Shown here: in pieces, positions 8,399-18,510 of the stretch | Layout of the letters: the number at the start of each line of letters is the position of its first letter | Position numbering within the stretch: the stretch's first letter is position 1 | Origin: Acidipila sp. | GTDB taxonomy: Bacteria; Acidobacteriota; Terriglobia; Acidiferrales; UBA7541 | DNA: 35,814 nucleotides | Reading direction: 5' to 3' | Assembly (NCBI GenBank): GCA_010365215.1 | Contig: JAAFGT010000040.1 | Span: 1-35,814 of the forward strand | Notes under the pieces: model-generated | Seen by the model: the letters and a program-made list of their open reading frames with translations, nothing else | The model's database searches: none | What the model was told of the DNA's origin: nothing | Translations under genes and position numbers: made by a program

Positions 8399-8448
8399 TT
8401 CCCGGAGATTCCCGGGCATTCCCGGGCAACCCCGGGCAACCCCATGGC
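8399..8448. repeat. Tandem 10-bp repeat, about five copies
   Basis: Units TTCCCGGAGA, TTCCCGGGCA, TTCCCGGGCA, ACCCCGGGCA and ACCCCATGGC at 8399, 8409, 8419, 8429 and 8439. Three units contain the palindrome CCCGGG, spaced 10 bp apart, close to one helical turn. The array lies 61 bp upstream of the -35 box of the GWxTD gene. Confidence 0.85.
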
Positions 8449-8508
8449 ACCCGTCGGCATTCCAACCGTCAGGATCCGGGGTGGCGGGCACATTTGAGGA
8501 ATCGCCGT

Positions 8509-8537
8509 TTGACGGGGCCCCTCCGGCACACTAGAAT
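8509..8537 (+). promoter_or_regulatory. Sigma-70 promoter of the GWxTD gene
   Basis: TTGACG (8509-8514), a 17-bp spacer and TAGAAT (8532-8537): 5/6 matches in each box. Transcription would start near 8544, giving a ~22-nt leader that contains the AAGGGGAG ribosome-binding site. This fixes the start codon at 8566 and excludes the ATGs at 8536 and 8542. Confidence 0.8.
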
Positions 8538-8565
8538 GGCAATGTCCATCCCAAGGGGAGTTCTC

Positions 8566-10281
<1,716 letters not shown>

Positions 10282-10296
10282 GCAGGAGGTGGCGCG

Positions 10297-11982
10297 GTGA
10301 CAAGAACCTATCGGATGCTGTGGTTGGCGATACTCGCCAGCCTTCTGGCCCCGGCGGAGGCGCCGGCGCAAGCGCGCGCGGGGCAGCTCGCCGGCACGGT
10401 GGTGGACTTTGCGGGCAGGCCGCAGATGGGCGCCAGCGTCTGGATTACCGCGCAGAATCGCGTTGGCTCCGCTGCCTTCCAAAGCCGCACGAATCGCGAC
10501 GGGCATTTTGAGACGCGCGCGCTGCCCGCGGGGATTTATTCGGTGCGCGTAACTCTGGCGGGATTTTTACCGGCCATCGACCGCCACGTTCGCGTGGCCG
10601 CCAATCTGACCACGGTTCTGAAGCTCGAGCTCGATTCGGTATTCAGCTCCATGTCGCGCCTGCGGCGCGAGCCTGACCAGCCTGTTGACGCGGATGAATG
10701 GGATTGGGTTTTGCGCGCCTCCGCCAACACGCGGCCGGTGCTGCGCTGGCAGGAAAACTCTCCGGGCAAGCCCGTGGAAGCATCCAGCCGCCAGCGCGCC
10801 CGCGCGCGTGTCGAACTGACTTCCGGCTCGCGCGAATCGGGAATGCTTACCGATACCCCTTTCAGTCCGGCCAGTGCGTTCGCGTATGACCAATCGCTCG
10901 GAGGCGGCGGGCGACTGATCCTCGCCGGGCAGTTCCGCTATGAAGGTTCGGCGTCGAACGGCCTGGCGGCAACCTGGCTGCCCATGGGAGATGTCCCAGG
11001 CGCGCCGCGCACGACGGTTGTCATGCAACAGTTCCGCCTTGGCCCGGGTGGTCCGATGTTCCGCGGCCTGCGCACCGAGCAGTCCGGGCAGATGGAGCTG
11101 GGAAGAGTCAGCCTGCGCTATGGCGCGCAGTTAGTGCGCATGGGATTCGACAGCTCCGTATCTACCTTGCGCCCGCGCGCGGAAGTGGCCTATCACATTT
11201 CTCCCGAATGGACGGCTACAGCAAGCGCCGGGGCCCGCCCGCTGCGCGCTCAGGAACCCACCGGTGACCTGGAGACCGCGCTGGCGCAGTTCGATCTCTT
11301 CCCGGCGGTGATGTTTCGCGACGGCCATCCCCTGCTGGAAGGGGCGAGCCACGATGAAGCTTCTGTGGAGCACCGCTCCGGCGGCTCGACCGTAGTGGTA
11401 GCGGTGTTTTTCGACAGCTCCAAGCACACCCCGGTTTTTGCGCGCTCGATCAACGACCCCAACGATACGCCGACGGAGTTTCTCTCGTTCCCGCAAGCCG
11501 TCAACGGCGGCAGGTCTTCCTCTCTGGGAACGCGCGCGGCCTACCAGCAGAAGATCGGAAACGACATGGAGATGGCTTTTGTTTATTCCTGGGCCGGGGC
11601 GCTCTCTGTGAACGATCCCAGCGCGAGTGTGAGCCTGAACGAGAGCTTACGCACGCGCCCCCGCCACAGCGTGGCGGCCAAGCTTTCCTACCGCGTGCCG
11701 CGCATGGGCACGCATCTCGGCTCCAGCTACAAGTGGATTAACGGCAGCACGGTTTCGCGCCAGGATCCTTACGGCGAAGTGCTGTATGACATCGATCCTT
11801 TCCTGAACCTCAGCGTTCGCCAACCTTTGCCTATCGTCATTCGCGGCGGCAAACTGGAATTGATCGCCGATATGCGCAATGTCCTGGCGCAAGGCTATCT
11901 CTCCGTAAACACCACTGATGGGCGAGTGTGCCTTATCCCCGCCCGGCAGATGATCCGTGGGGGCTTGAGTTTCCAGTTTTAG
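10297..11982 (+). CDS. Carboxypeptidase-regulatory domain / outer-membrane beta-barrel protein
   Basis: A 561-residue protein starting with GTG at 10297 behind a perfect AGGAGG (10284-10289). A signal peptide (about 1-25, ending APAQA) precedes a carboxypeptidase-regulatory-like Ig domain (about 29-112: GQLAGTVVDFAGRPQMGASVWIT, RDGHFETRALPAGIYSVRVTLAGF). The remainder looks like amphipathic beta strands, and the C-terminus RGGLSFQF ends in the terminal phenylalanine typical of BAM-assembled outer-membrane proteins. It has the plan of an Oar/TonB-receptor relative but is about half the usual length and I see no plug domain or TonB box. So it is probably a small barrel rather than a standard TonB-dependent receptor. 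It follows the GWxTD gene by 15 bp. Confidence 0.82.
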   Translation: MTRTYRMLWLAILASLLAPAEAPAQARAGQLAGTVVDFAGRPQMGASVWITAQNRVGSAAFQSRTNRDGHFETRALPAGIYSVRVTLAGFLPAIDRHVRVAANLTTVLKLELDSVFSSMSRLRREPDQPVDADEWDWVLRASANTRPVLRWQENSPGKPVEASSRQRARARVELTSGSRESGMLTDTPFSPASAFAYDQSLGGGGRLILAGQFRYEGSASNGLAATWLPMGDVPGAPRTTVVMQQFRLGPGGPMFRGLRTEQSGQMELGRVSLRYGAQLVRMGFDSSVSTLRPRAEVAYHISPEWTATASAGARPLRAQEPTGDLETALAQFDLFPAVMFRDGHPLLEGASHDEASVEHRSGGSTVVVAVFFDSSKHTPVFARSINDPNDTPTEFLSFPQAVNGGRSSSLGTRAAYQQKIGNDMEMAFVYSWAGALSVNDPSASVSLNESLRTRPRHSVAAKLSYRVPRMGTHLGSSYKWINGSTVSRQDPYGEVLYDIDPFLNLSVRQPLPIVIRGGKLELIADMRNVLAQGYLSVNTTDGRVCLIPARQMIRGGLSFQF

Positions 11983-12208
11983 GGAGCCTTCCGGGTCGGG
12001 CTGGACGACCTTTCCAGGCGCATTAGTTGGTTCTGATTTCCACAGATACTTCCTATAAGTAGAATCGAGAGAAACTAGGCCAGGCAACATGTCCCCTAAC
12101 TGCCACCATATCAATTATCTAGAAATGATGAGAATTCATAGATTCTGGCAATCGGCTTGCTGTTTCTATTCCGGTGTTTCCGTTTCCCCTAGCGCGTAGG
12201 CTTTCCTG

Positions 12209-15022
12209 ATGCACACGATGCATACACTCCGCATGCGGCTCAGTGCCATCGTTTTGGCGCTCGTTTCGGTAGCTGCGATCTGCTTCGGGTTCGTCAATTT
12301 CCAGCAACGCTCCAAGTTCATTACTCCTGATGATGGTGTCTCCTGGCAGGATGGTCCCACGGGCGTAACCGCCTGGCTGGTGGCTCCCAACTCTCCGGCG
12401 ATCAGCGCGGGGATACGGCCGGGCGACGTGCTGCGCACTCTGAACGGGACGCCGGTGAAGCGCTCGACCCAGGTAACCCGGCGGCTGTGGCAGATCGGCA
12501 CGTGGACGGAAGCGCGCTACAAACTATCGCGCAACGGGCGGGATTTCGAAGCCAGCCTGGTCACCGTCCCGGCGTACAAACCTTCCTCCATTGAGAATTA
12601 CCTTCGCGTAGTGGGACTGATCTATCTGTTCATCGGACTTTTTATTTTCCTGCGCCGCTGGACCGCCGCACGCGCCGTTCATTTCTATCTGTTCTGCCTG
12701 GCTTCGTTCGTCTTCTATACGTTTCACTATAGCGGCAAGCTGAATGCCTTTGATTGGACCATCTACTGGTCGAACGTGGTGGCACTGTTGCTGCAACCCG
12801 CGCTGCTGGTTCATTTTGCGCAGGTATTTCCGGAGCGCCGCCAGCGGCTGACCGGTTGGATCGCCGCGGTTTATGTTTTTCCGGCCGCGCTTTTGCTGCT
12901 GCACATCAGCGTGGCGACGCACGCTCTGGGTTTCGTGCCCTCGCTGGGCGCGCGTATTTTTCTCGACCGCGTTGAGCTGCTGTACCTGGGCGTGTACTTT
13001 TTTACCGCGGCATTTCTTTTCCTGCGCAGCTATCGCCGTTCGCCCAGCGGCGTGCTGCGGCAGCAATTGAAATGGGTCACCGGCGGCACCCTGGCGGGCA
13101 CGCTGCCCTTCTCGATGCTCTATATCCTTCCCTACTTTTTGGGAGTAGTGCCGCAATCGTGGATGAAGCTATCGGTGATTTCACTGGCGCTGCTGCCGCT
13201 GTGCTTTGGTTACGCGATTATTCGCTACCGCTTGATGGACGTGGACATCATCTTCAAGCGCGGACTGGCCTACACCGCCGCGACCATGGGGATCGTGGGA
13301 GTTTACTTCGGCATCGTCGCGCTGATCGGGGTGATGCTGCACTCCGCCGGTTCCATCGTGGCCGTCCTGGCGGTGGTAGCCACGGCGTTCCTGTTCCAGC
13401 CGTTGCGCGATCTGGTGCAGGGCCGGCTGGACCATTTCTTTTACCGCGACCGCCTGGATTACCGCCGTACGCTGATCGAATTCGGCCAGACGCTTACGAA
13501 AGAGGTGCGCCTGGAGCCCATGGTGGCCAGCGTGCTCGACCGCATCTCGCAGACCTTCCTGGTCGACCGTCTGGCGCTGTTCCTGGAAGAATCCGGCGCG
13601 CCCGGAAGCGTCCGCCTGGCGCGCTCCATGGGACTGAACCTGGAGGGTGCGCTGGACTTGAGCTTCATCCATGCCGCCGCCTTTCCGCAGACGGGCAACT
13701 ACCTGTTTTTTGAGTCCAGCCGCACGGCGAAGATGGAGAACGAGCAGGTGCGCGCCTCGCTTGAGCAACTGGACCTCAACTATTTTCTTCCTTGCCGCGT
13801 GCGCGACCGCGTAGTTGCGGTTCTCGGCGTAGGCAAGACCGTCGACGGCGATTTTCTTTCCAGCGAAGACGTCGAGCTGCTGCAAAGCATCGCCGGTTAC
13901 GTGGCCATCGCCGTCGAGAATTCGCAGCTCTACGAGTCGCTGCAGGAAAAGGCCGCGCAGGTGGAGCGCCTCAAGGACTTCAGCGAGAACATTGTGGGCT
14001 CGCTCAACGTGGGGGTAATGGCGGTCGACCATGAAGGCCGCATCGAATCCTGGAATCCTCCGCTCGAGCGCATGGTGGGCGTAGTACGTGAACACGCCCT
14101 GGGCCGCATGCTGGGTAAGGTGCTCTCGCCTGAGCTGATGAAGGAGATCGACGCGCGCGCCGCGGGCGACCAGCCCTTCATACTTTATAAATTCCCGCTG
14201 GAAGCCAGCGGCGGCCAGACCTTGATCGTCAACGTATCGGTGACCCCGCTGGTGGATAAGGGCGGCGCGCGCCTGGGCCGCCTGCTGCTGCTGGACGACG
14301 TGACGCAGCGCGAGCAGCTGGAAGAGCAGCTGGTGCAGACCGAAAAGCTTACCTCTCTGGGCCTGCTGGCCGCGGGCGTAGCCCACGAAGTGAACACGCC
14401 GCTAGCGGTGATCTCCAACTACATCCAGATGCTGGCCAAGCAGCTTCCCGGCGACGACTCGCGCCAGCAGATCATCGAAAAAATCGTGAAGCAGACTTTT
14501 CGCGCCAGCGAAATTGTCAACAACCTGCTGAATTTTTCGCGCACCGGTTCGGCGGAGTTCACCGAAGTCAGCCTGAACGGGGTGATCGAGGAGACGCTGA
14601 CGCTGGTGGTGCATCCTTTCCGCCTGGCGCGCGTCAGCGTGGTAAAAAATCTCGGTGAAGGCCTGCCCGCGGTGATGGGCTCGGGCAACCGTTTACAACA
14701 GGTATTCCTCAACCTCTTTATGAACGCTCGCGACGCCATGCCGAATGGCGGCATGCTCGAGGTTCGCACCACCGCGCACAACGGCTCCGTAGATGTCGAG
14801 ATCACCGACACCGGGCAGGGCATACCGCGCGAGCTGCTCAATCGCATCTTCGATCCGTTTTTCACCACTAAGTCCACGGGCAAAGGCACCGGGCTGGGAC
14901 TTTCCGTCAGTTATGGCATCGTGAAGGAACACAGCGGCACGATCGAAGTGCGCAGCACTCCCGGCAAAGGCACTTCCTTCCGGCTGGAATTTCCAGTGAG
15001 CACGAAAGCCGTGCACGTCTAA
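12209..15022 (+). CDS. Membrane histidine kinase with PDZ, multi-TM, GAF and PAS domains
   Basis: A 937-residue sensor kinase. TM1 (11-28) is followed by a periplasmic PDZ domain (about 43-118; SPAISAGIRPGDVLRTLNGTPV). Then come about nine hydrophobic segments (132-148, 156-172, 187-205, 217-235, 256-272, 292-311, 318-337, 353-376, 380-396), a GAF domain (about 430-572) and a PAS domain (about 592-700). The kinase core follows: phospho-acceptor His726 in GVAHEVNTPLAV, N-box NLFMNARDAMPNGG, G1 DTGQGIP, F-box DPFFTTK and G2 GTGLGLSVSYG. All catalytic elements are present. The GHKL subclass is that of NtrB-like kinases, matching the NtrC-type gene directly downstream. No strong ribosome-binding site is visible; the ATGs at 12209, 12218 and 12233 are alternatives. 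A periplasmic PDZ domain suggests sensing of peptide ends or envelope damage (inference). Confidence 0.93.
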   Translation: MHTMHTLRMRLSAIVLALVSVAAICFGFVNFQQRSKFITPDDGVSWQDGPTGVTAWLVAPNSPAISAGIRPGDVLRTLNGTPVKRSTQVTRRLWQIGTWTEARYKLSRNGRDFEASLVTVPAYKPSSIENYLRVVGLIYLFIGLFIFLRRWTAARAVHFYLFCLASFVFYTFHYSGKLNAFDWTIYWSNVVALLLQPALLVHFAQVFPERRQRLTGWIAAVYVFPAALLLLHISVATHALGFVPSLGARIFLDRVELLYLGVYFFTAAFLFLRSYRRSPSGVLRQQLKWVTGGTLAGTLPFSMLYILPYFLGVVPQSWMKLSVISLALLPLCFGYAIIRYRLMDVDIIFKRGLAYTAATMGIVGVYFGIVALIGVMLHSAGSIVAVLAVVATAFLFQPLRDLVQGRLDHFFYRDRLDYRRTLIEFGQTLTKEVRLEPMVASVLDRISQTFLVDRLALFLEESGAPGSVRLARSMGLNLEGALDLSFIHAAAFPQTGNYLFFESSRTAKMENEQVRASLEQLDLNYFLPCRVRDRVVAVLGVGKTVDGDFLSSEDVELLQSIAGYVAIAVENSQLYESLQEKAAQVERLKDFSENIVGSLNVGVMAVDHEGRIESWNPPLERMVGVVREHALGRMLGKVLSPELMKEIDARAAGDQPFILYKFPLEASGGQTLIVNVSVTPLVDKGGARLGRLLLLDDVTQREQLEEQLVQTEKLTSLGLLAAGVAHEVNTPLAVISNYIQMLAKQLPGDDSRQQIIEKIVKQTFRASEIVNNLLNFSRTGSAEFTEVSLNGVIEETLTLVVHPFRLARVSVVKNLGEGLPAVMGSGNRLQQVFLNLFMNARDAMPNGGMLEVRTTAHNGSVDVEITDTGQGIPRELLNRIFDPFFTTKSTGKGTGLGLSVSYGIVKEHSGTIEVRSTPGKGTSFRLEFPVSTKAVHV

Positions 15023-15065
15023 AGCTCAATGTCAAAAGCGCACGTCTAAAGCTCATGTCAAAAGC
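15013..15065 (+). repeat. Tandem duplication across the kinase stop / regulator start
   Basis: A 27-bp unit (15013-15039) and a 26-bp unit (15040-15065) are identical except for one extra A in the first copy (CTCAATG versus CTCATG). Each copy contains a TAA and the ATG with the first codons of the regulator. The first copy's ATG (15029) opens the frame M-S-K-A-H-V and stops at the second copy's TAA (15047-15049). Confidence 0.95.
15029..15049 (+). CDS. Six-codon minigene (MSKAHV) upstream of the response regulator
   Basis: ATG TCA AAA GCG CAC GTC TAA, created by the tandem duplication. It starts 6 bp after the kinase stop and ends 5 bp before the true regulator start. Its first five codons encode the same residues as the regulator's own start (MSKAH). 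Whether ribosomes use it is unknown; it could serve in re-initiation or dampen regulator translation, or be a neutral duplication scar. Confidence 0.4.
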   Translation: MSKAHV

Positions 15066-16557
15066 GCATATCTTGGTGGTGGACGACGAAATTGAAATCC
15101 GCGAGGGCCTGCAGCTCCTGCTCAGCTCCGAGGGCTATGACGTGGACCTGGCGGGCACGGCCGAAACCGGCTTGGCGGCGTTCGAGCGTCATCCCTTCGA
15201 CCTGATCCTGGTGGACGTCAGCCTGCCGGACCGCAACGGCCTCGAAGTCCTGCGCGAAATCCGCCAGCAGGATGCGGCGATTCCTGTGATTCTCATCACC
15301 GCCTACGGTTCGATCGACATGGCCCGCGCGGCCTTCAAAAATGGGGCGCTCGATTACATCACTAAGCCCTGGTCCAACGACGAGCTGCTCGCGCAGGTGG
15401 CCCAGGCGGTGGAAGGCCGGCGGCTGCGCGAAGAAAACGTACAGCTCAAGCGCGCGTTCAAAGAGCGCTACAATTTTCCCAACATTGTGGGGCGCAGCGA
15501 AACCATGCTGGCGCTGCTGGATCTGGTGACGCAGGTGGCGCCGTCGCGTTCCACCGTGCTGATTACCGGGGAGAGCGGCACCGGCAAAGAGCTGATTGCC
15601 AAGGCCATTCACGCCGCTTCCACCCGCGCGGATAAACCGTTTGTGCCGGTGAACTCCGGATCCATCCCCGTAGATCTGCTGGAATCGCAGCTCTTCGGAC
15701 ACGTCAAGGGAGCTTTCACCAGCGCGGTGGCCTCGAAAAAGGGCCTGTTCGAAGTGGCCGACCAGGGCACGATTTTTCTCGACGAGATCAGCACCATCGG
15801 TCTGGAGACCCAGGCCAAGCTGCTGCGCGTAATTCAGGAACGCGAATTTATGCGTCTGGGCGGCACCGAAACCATCAAAGTGGACGTTCGCATCCTGGCC
15901 GCCTGCAACACGGAATTGACGCAGCTGGTGCGCGACGGGCGCTTCCGCGAAGATCTCTACCATCGCCTCAACGTCATCAATATTCTTCTTCCGCCGCTGC
16001 GCGACCGCAAGGAAGACATTCCCGCGCTGGTGGAGCTGTTCCTCAAGCGTTATTCGGAAGAGAATGGCAAGCCGCTGCGGCGCTTTTCCGCCGGTGCGCT
16101 GCGGCTGCTGATGGATTATTCCTGGCCGGGCAATGTGCGCGAGCTCGAGAATGTGGTCAACCGCGGCGTGGTGCTTTCCCCGCAGGAGCAGATGGACGTG
16201 GACCTGCTTCCGGAAAGCGTGCGCACGCGCGAGATTGTGAAAGGTGTCCGGCTGCAGCTTTCGGAATTTATGGCGCCCTCGGAAGGTGGGGAGGGAGCGC
16301 GCCCGGGCGGAGCACCACCTCCGTCCCTGTTTGCCATCATGGAAGAAGTGGAGCGGCGCATCATCCTGGACATGCTCGAGCGCACAAATTGGAATCAGAC
16401 CGAAGCCGCCGAGCGTTTCCAGATTCCTCTATCGACGCTCAACCAGAAGATCAAGCGGTTGGGCATCGAGATCCGCCGCCGCGGCGGCGCTGCCCGCCAT
16501 GCCGGCGTGCCCACGCCTCCTGATGAAGATCCTGCGAAAGTTCCCGCGCCGCGCTAA
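15055..16557 (+). CDS. NtrC-family sigma-54-dependent response regulator
   Basis: A 500-residue regulator in three parts. The receiver domain (1-120) has the acidic pair Asp10-Asp11, phosphorylation site Asp54, Thr82 and Lys104. The AAA+ domain (about 142-375) has Walker A GESGTGKE (172-179), Walker B TIFLDE (239-244), the arginine region FREDLYHRLNV and WPGNVRELENV. The C-terminal Fis-type helix-turn-helix is at about 427-476 (RTNWNQTEAAERFQIPLSTLNQKIKRL). The sigma-54 contact loop reads GAFTSA (219-224) instead of GAFTGA. A flexible Gly/Pro linker (408-423) precedes the DNA-binding domain. It starts 32 bp after the kinase gene; the start at 15055 has only a weak AAAG as ribosome-binding site, so translation may be coupled. 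Partner of the kinase at 12209. Confidence 0.95.
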   Translation: MSKAHILVVDDEIEIREGLQLLLSSEGYDVDLAGTAETGLAAFERHPFDLILVDVSLPDRNGLEVLREIRQQDAAIPVILITAYGSIDMARAAFKNGALDYITKPWSNDELLAQVAQAVEGRRLREENVQLKRAFKERYNFPNIVGRSETMLALLDLVTQVAPSRSTVLITGESGTGKELIAKAIHAASTRADKPFVPVNSGSIPVDLLESQLFGHVKGAFTSAVASKKGLFEVADQGTIFLDEISTIGLETQAKLLRVIQEREFMRLGGTETIKVDVRILAACNTELTQLVRDGRFREDLYHRLNVINILLPPLRDRKEDIPALVELFLKRYSEENGKPLRRFSAGALRLLMDYSWPGNVRELENVVNRGVVLSPQEQMDVDLLPESVRTREIVKGVRLQLSEFMAPSEGGEGARPGGAPPPSLFAIMEEVERRIILDMLERTNWNQTEAAERFQIPLSTLNQKIKRLGIEIRRRGGAARHAGVPTPPDEDPAKVPAPR

Positions 16558-16568
16558 ACCGCCTGACG

Positions 16569-16652
16569 GTCATTCCCAGCGCAGCGAGGAATCCCGCTTG
16601 GTCCACCGCCATCGCTTAATCAAGAGAGATTCCCCGCTACGCCAGGAATGAC
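16569..16652. repeat. MITE/REP-like imperfect inverted repeat
   Basis: Arms of 25 bp (16569-16593 and 16628-16652) pair at 21 of 25 positions and share the outer GTCATTCC / GGAATGAC and inner GGAATC / GATTCC words; the loop is 34 bp. It fills the gap between the convergent regulator and pentapeptide-repeat genes. It is a typical site for a non-autonomous repeat, and the hairpin could also stop transcription from both sides. Confidence 0.8.
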
Positions 16653-16679
16653 GGTGTGCGTTTGGCCGAGCCAGATGTT

Positions 16680-17252
16680 TTATTTTTCCGCGGGAGGCGC
16701 CGCTTTCCAGCCGCGCGGCATCAGCGTCGTGGAAAGGTCCACCTCGCTTAAATCGGCTCCGCTCAGATCGACGTCCTTCAACAGCGCGGTGTTCAGATCG
16801 GCGCCACGAAAATCCACCTGGCGCAGATTGGCCTCGCGAAAATTTGTCGCGCGGCAGTTGGCGCCGCGCAAGATGGCGCCGGCCAAGTCGGTGCGGAAGA
16901 GCTCGACGCCGGAAAGCTGCGCGCCGGTCAGATCGGCTCGCGACATCACCGCCTCGGATAAATCCGTGCTGCTCAGGTCAGCGCCGTTCAATTTTGCTTC
17001 TCCCAGATCCGCGCGGGTCAGCCGGGCTTCGCGCAGGTCGGCGCCGGCCAGATGCGCGCCGTGAAAATTCGCCATCTGCAGGTCGAGGCCGCGCAGATCG
17101 GCTCTTTCGAGTTTCGCGCCTGCCAGCTCGGCGCGCGCGCCACCTTCTTCCATTCGCGCAAACCGTCCGTGCGCCTCAAGAATCTCGCTGAGCCGCTTGC
17201 CGTTGTGCCGGATGCTCTTGGGCTTCCTTAATCCTCGCGATAGAAATGGCAT
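16680..17252 (-). CDS. Pentapeptide-repeat protein
   Basis: A 190-residue protein if started at the ATG at 17252. Upstream in-frame ATGs at 17291 and 17321 lack a ribosome-binding site, while a GGGGGGAG lies ~11 nt before 17252. Residues 39-178 are about 28 pentapeptides of the A(D/N)LXX type (GADLR, EARLT, RADLG, EAKLN, GADLS), which fold into a right-handed quadrilateral beta helix of about seven coils. The N-terminal ~38 residues are basic and without a signal peptide, so it is probably cytoplasmic. A few pentapeptides carry cysteine or isoleucine in the usually Leu/Phe centre (GANCR, GAILR). Members of this class include gyrase-protecting DNA mimics, but the family is too diverse to assign that here. 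Confidence 0.88.
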   Translation of the reverse strand: MPFLSRGLRKPKSIRHNGKRLSEILEAHGRFARMEEGGARAELAGAKLERADLRGLDLQMANFHGAHLAGADLREARLTRADLGEAKLNGADLSSTDLSEAVMSRADLTGAQLSGVELFRTDLAGAILRGANCRATNFREANLRQVDFRGADLNTALLKDVDLSGADLSEVDLSTTLMPRGWKAAPPAEK

Positions 17253-17405
17253 CAGTCGTTTTTCTCCCCCCTCATTTTTCTTCCCACTCATTGTGCACTG
17301 GCCGGAGGCGGAGGCCAGCATTTCCTTTTTTATATTCTGCCGGACCAGGTGCGGAGATCGAAAGCAGCATCATCGCACGCGCGGGAAGGTGGTATTTTGG
17401 TTGGT

Positions 17406-18434
17406 ATGTTTGTGCTCGCACCGGCCGGCAAATCATCGCATGCGAGGGCGGCCTGGGCTCTGCTCGCCTGGATGATTCTGGCGGCTCTGGCACTATTTTC
17501 ACCTTGCGCCGCGGTGGCGCGTGGCCAGTCGACCAGCGGCGAGGACGAGGAAGTGGTCGCGAATCTTGCCGCGGGCCGTGCGGTTATCCTGGTCGGCAAG
17601 GACGGCATCGCCGTGGGCACGCTCGAGGCGCGGGCGGAAGCGGATACGCGTCCTCCACTCATCGTGCCGCTGGGCAGTTTTCGCGTTGCCGTGCTTCTTG
17701 GCGCTGTCGAATGGGTTACGCCGGACATGAGCCGCCCTGCGTTGCGTCTCGACGCCGAGCTGCGCCGCGTGGCCGGCCTGCTTCCCGGGCCTCGTAAAGA
17801 TCAAGCTACGGCGACATCCGACATCGAGCAGTTCGGCATCGCCTTCCTCGAGCCGTTGCGCGCCGTAGCGGCTCGCCTGCATCGCAAGCTCGACTGGCCC
17901 AAAGACGAAGTGCTGGTGGAGCTGCTGCTGGTGCAGTACGTGGAAGCCTATGGCCCCGAGGTGTGGAGCATCCGCTACACGCTGGAGCAGGAGCCCATGC
18001 GCGGAGAGTTTTACAACACGCGCGTTCCGCGCCCGCGCTACGTGCAGCTCTACCCGCCGGAAAAGGGCCAACCGCACACGCTGATGGAATCGTCCTATCC
18101 GCGCTCGGGGACGCCGCTGCCCCTGCTGGTGGACCTGTTGAAGAGCAACGATCCGCGCATGGCCCGGCTGCGCAGCGCGGACGCGCAGCTCGCTCACGCA
18201 GCGGATCAGTTGGATCGCGGCGAAAGCCAGAAACTTCCCGCGAACGAAGGGCTGCAATTTCTGCGCGCCGCGCTGAACAGCCTCGCCGAATCAAAGGCGC
18301 GGCAGATGGCCGTGCTGATTCGCCAGCGGGAAGGACTGGAATGGGTGGCCGGGGAAAACGAAGTGGCCATCAGCGCGCCTGTGGACGACAAGACCCGGGA
18401 GCCCGGCGCTCCGACGTTGCGCAAAAAACCGTAG
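17406..18434 (+). CDS. Exported protein of unknown function
   Basis: Unrecognised. From the ATG at 17406 it has 342 residues; a TTG at 17397 preceded by GGAAGGTGG is an alternative start. An N-terminal hydrophobic stretch (about 15-38, AWALLAWMILAALALFSPCAA) looks like a signal peptide. The mature part is mixed alpha/beta, with a helical central piece (FGIAFLEPLRAVAARLHRKLDWPKDEVLVELLLVQYVEAY split around the Pro) followed by WSIRYTLEQEP, and a charged helical C-terminal region (about 250-310). No cysteine pairs, repeats or catalytic motif stand out. Divergent from the pentapeptide gene; the 153 bp between them must hold both promoters. Confidence 0.75.
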   Translation: MFVLAPAGKSSHARAAWALLAWMILAALALFSPCAAVARGQSTSGEDEEVVANLAAGRAVILVGKDGIAVGTLEARAEADTRPPLIVPLGSFRVAVLLGAVEWVTPDMSRPALRLDAELRRVAGLLPGPRKDQATATSDIEQFGIAFLEPLRAVAARLHRKLDWPKDEVLVELLLVQYVEAYGPEVWSIRYTLEQEPMRGEFYNTRVPRPRYVQLYPPEKGQPHTLMESSYPRSGTPLPLLVDLLKSNDPRMARLRSADAQLAHAADQLDRGESQKLPANEGLQFLRAALNSLAESKARQMAVLIRQREGLEWVAGENEVAISAPVDDKTREPGAPTLRKKP

Positions 18435-18510
18435 CTGGTCTCTTATTTTCCGCTCGTGGTTTCGCAATTGCGCGAGGGTGCAGCGATCCGGCAAGCCTTG
18501 CTGTCGCACA

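Larger units (their letters stand above)
7971..8565. other. 595-bp divergent intergenic region with two tandem-repeat arrays
   Basis: Separates the minus-strand adaptor gene from the plus-strand GWxTD gene. It contains a five-copy 14-bp repeat (8009-8078), a five-copy 10-bp repeat (8399-8448), an AT-rich middle (about 8085-8290) and a good plus-strand promoter (8509-8537). A weak minus-strand promoter candidate, TTGGGA-17-TAATGT (8123-8095), would place the 14-bp repeats in the adaptor leader RNA. A plus-strand frame is open from 8335, but the promoter and ribosome-binding site show that the gene starts at 8566. Confidence 0.7.

Noticed and set aside
8335-8565. N-terminal extension of the GWxTD protein from the ATG at 8335
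   Set aside because: A strong promoter and a ribosome-binding site lie inside this stretch, the residues are Arg/Pro-rich, and a proper signal peptide begins at 8566.
13181-14386. Long minus-strand open frame inside the histidine kinase gene
   Set aside because: The plus strand encodes intact GAF, PAS and kinase domains; the antisense frame is rich in Arg, His and Gln, as expected for a shadow in GC-rich DNA.
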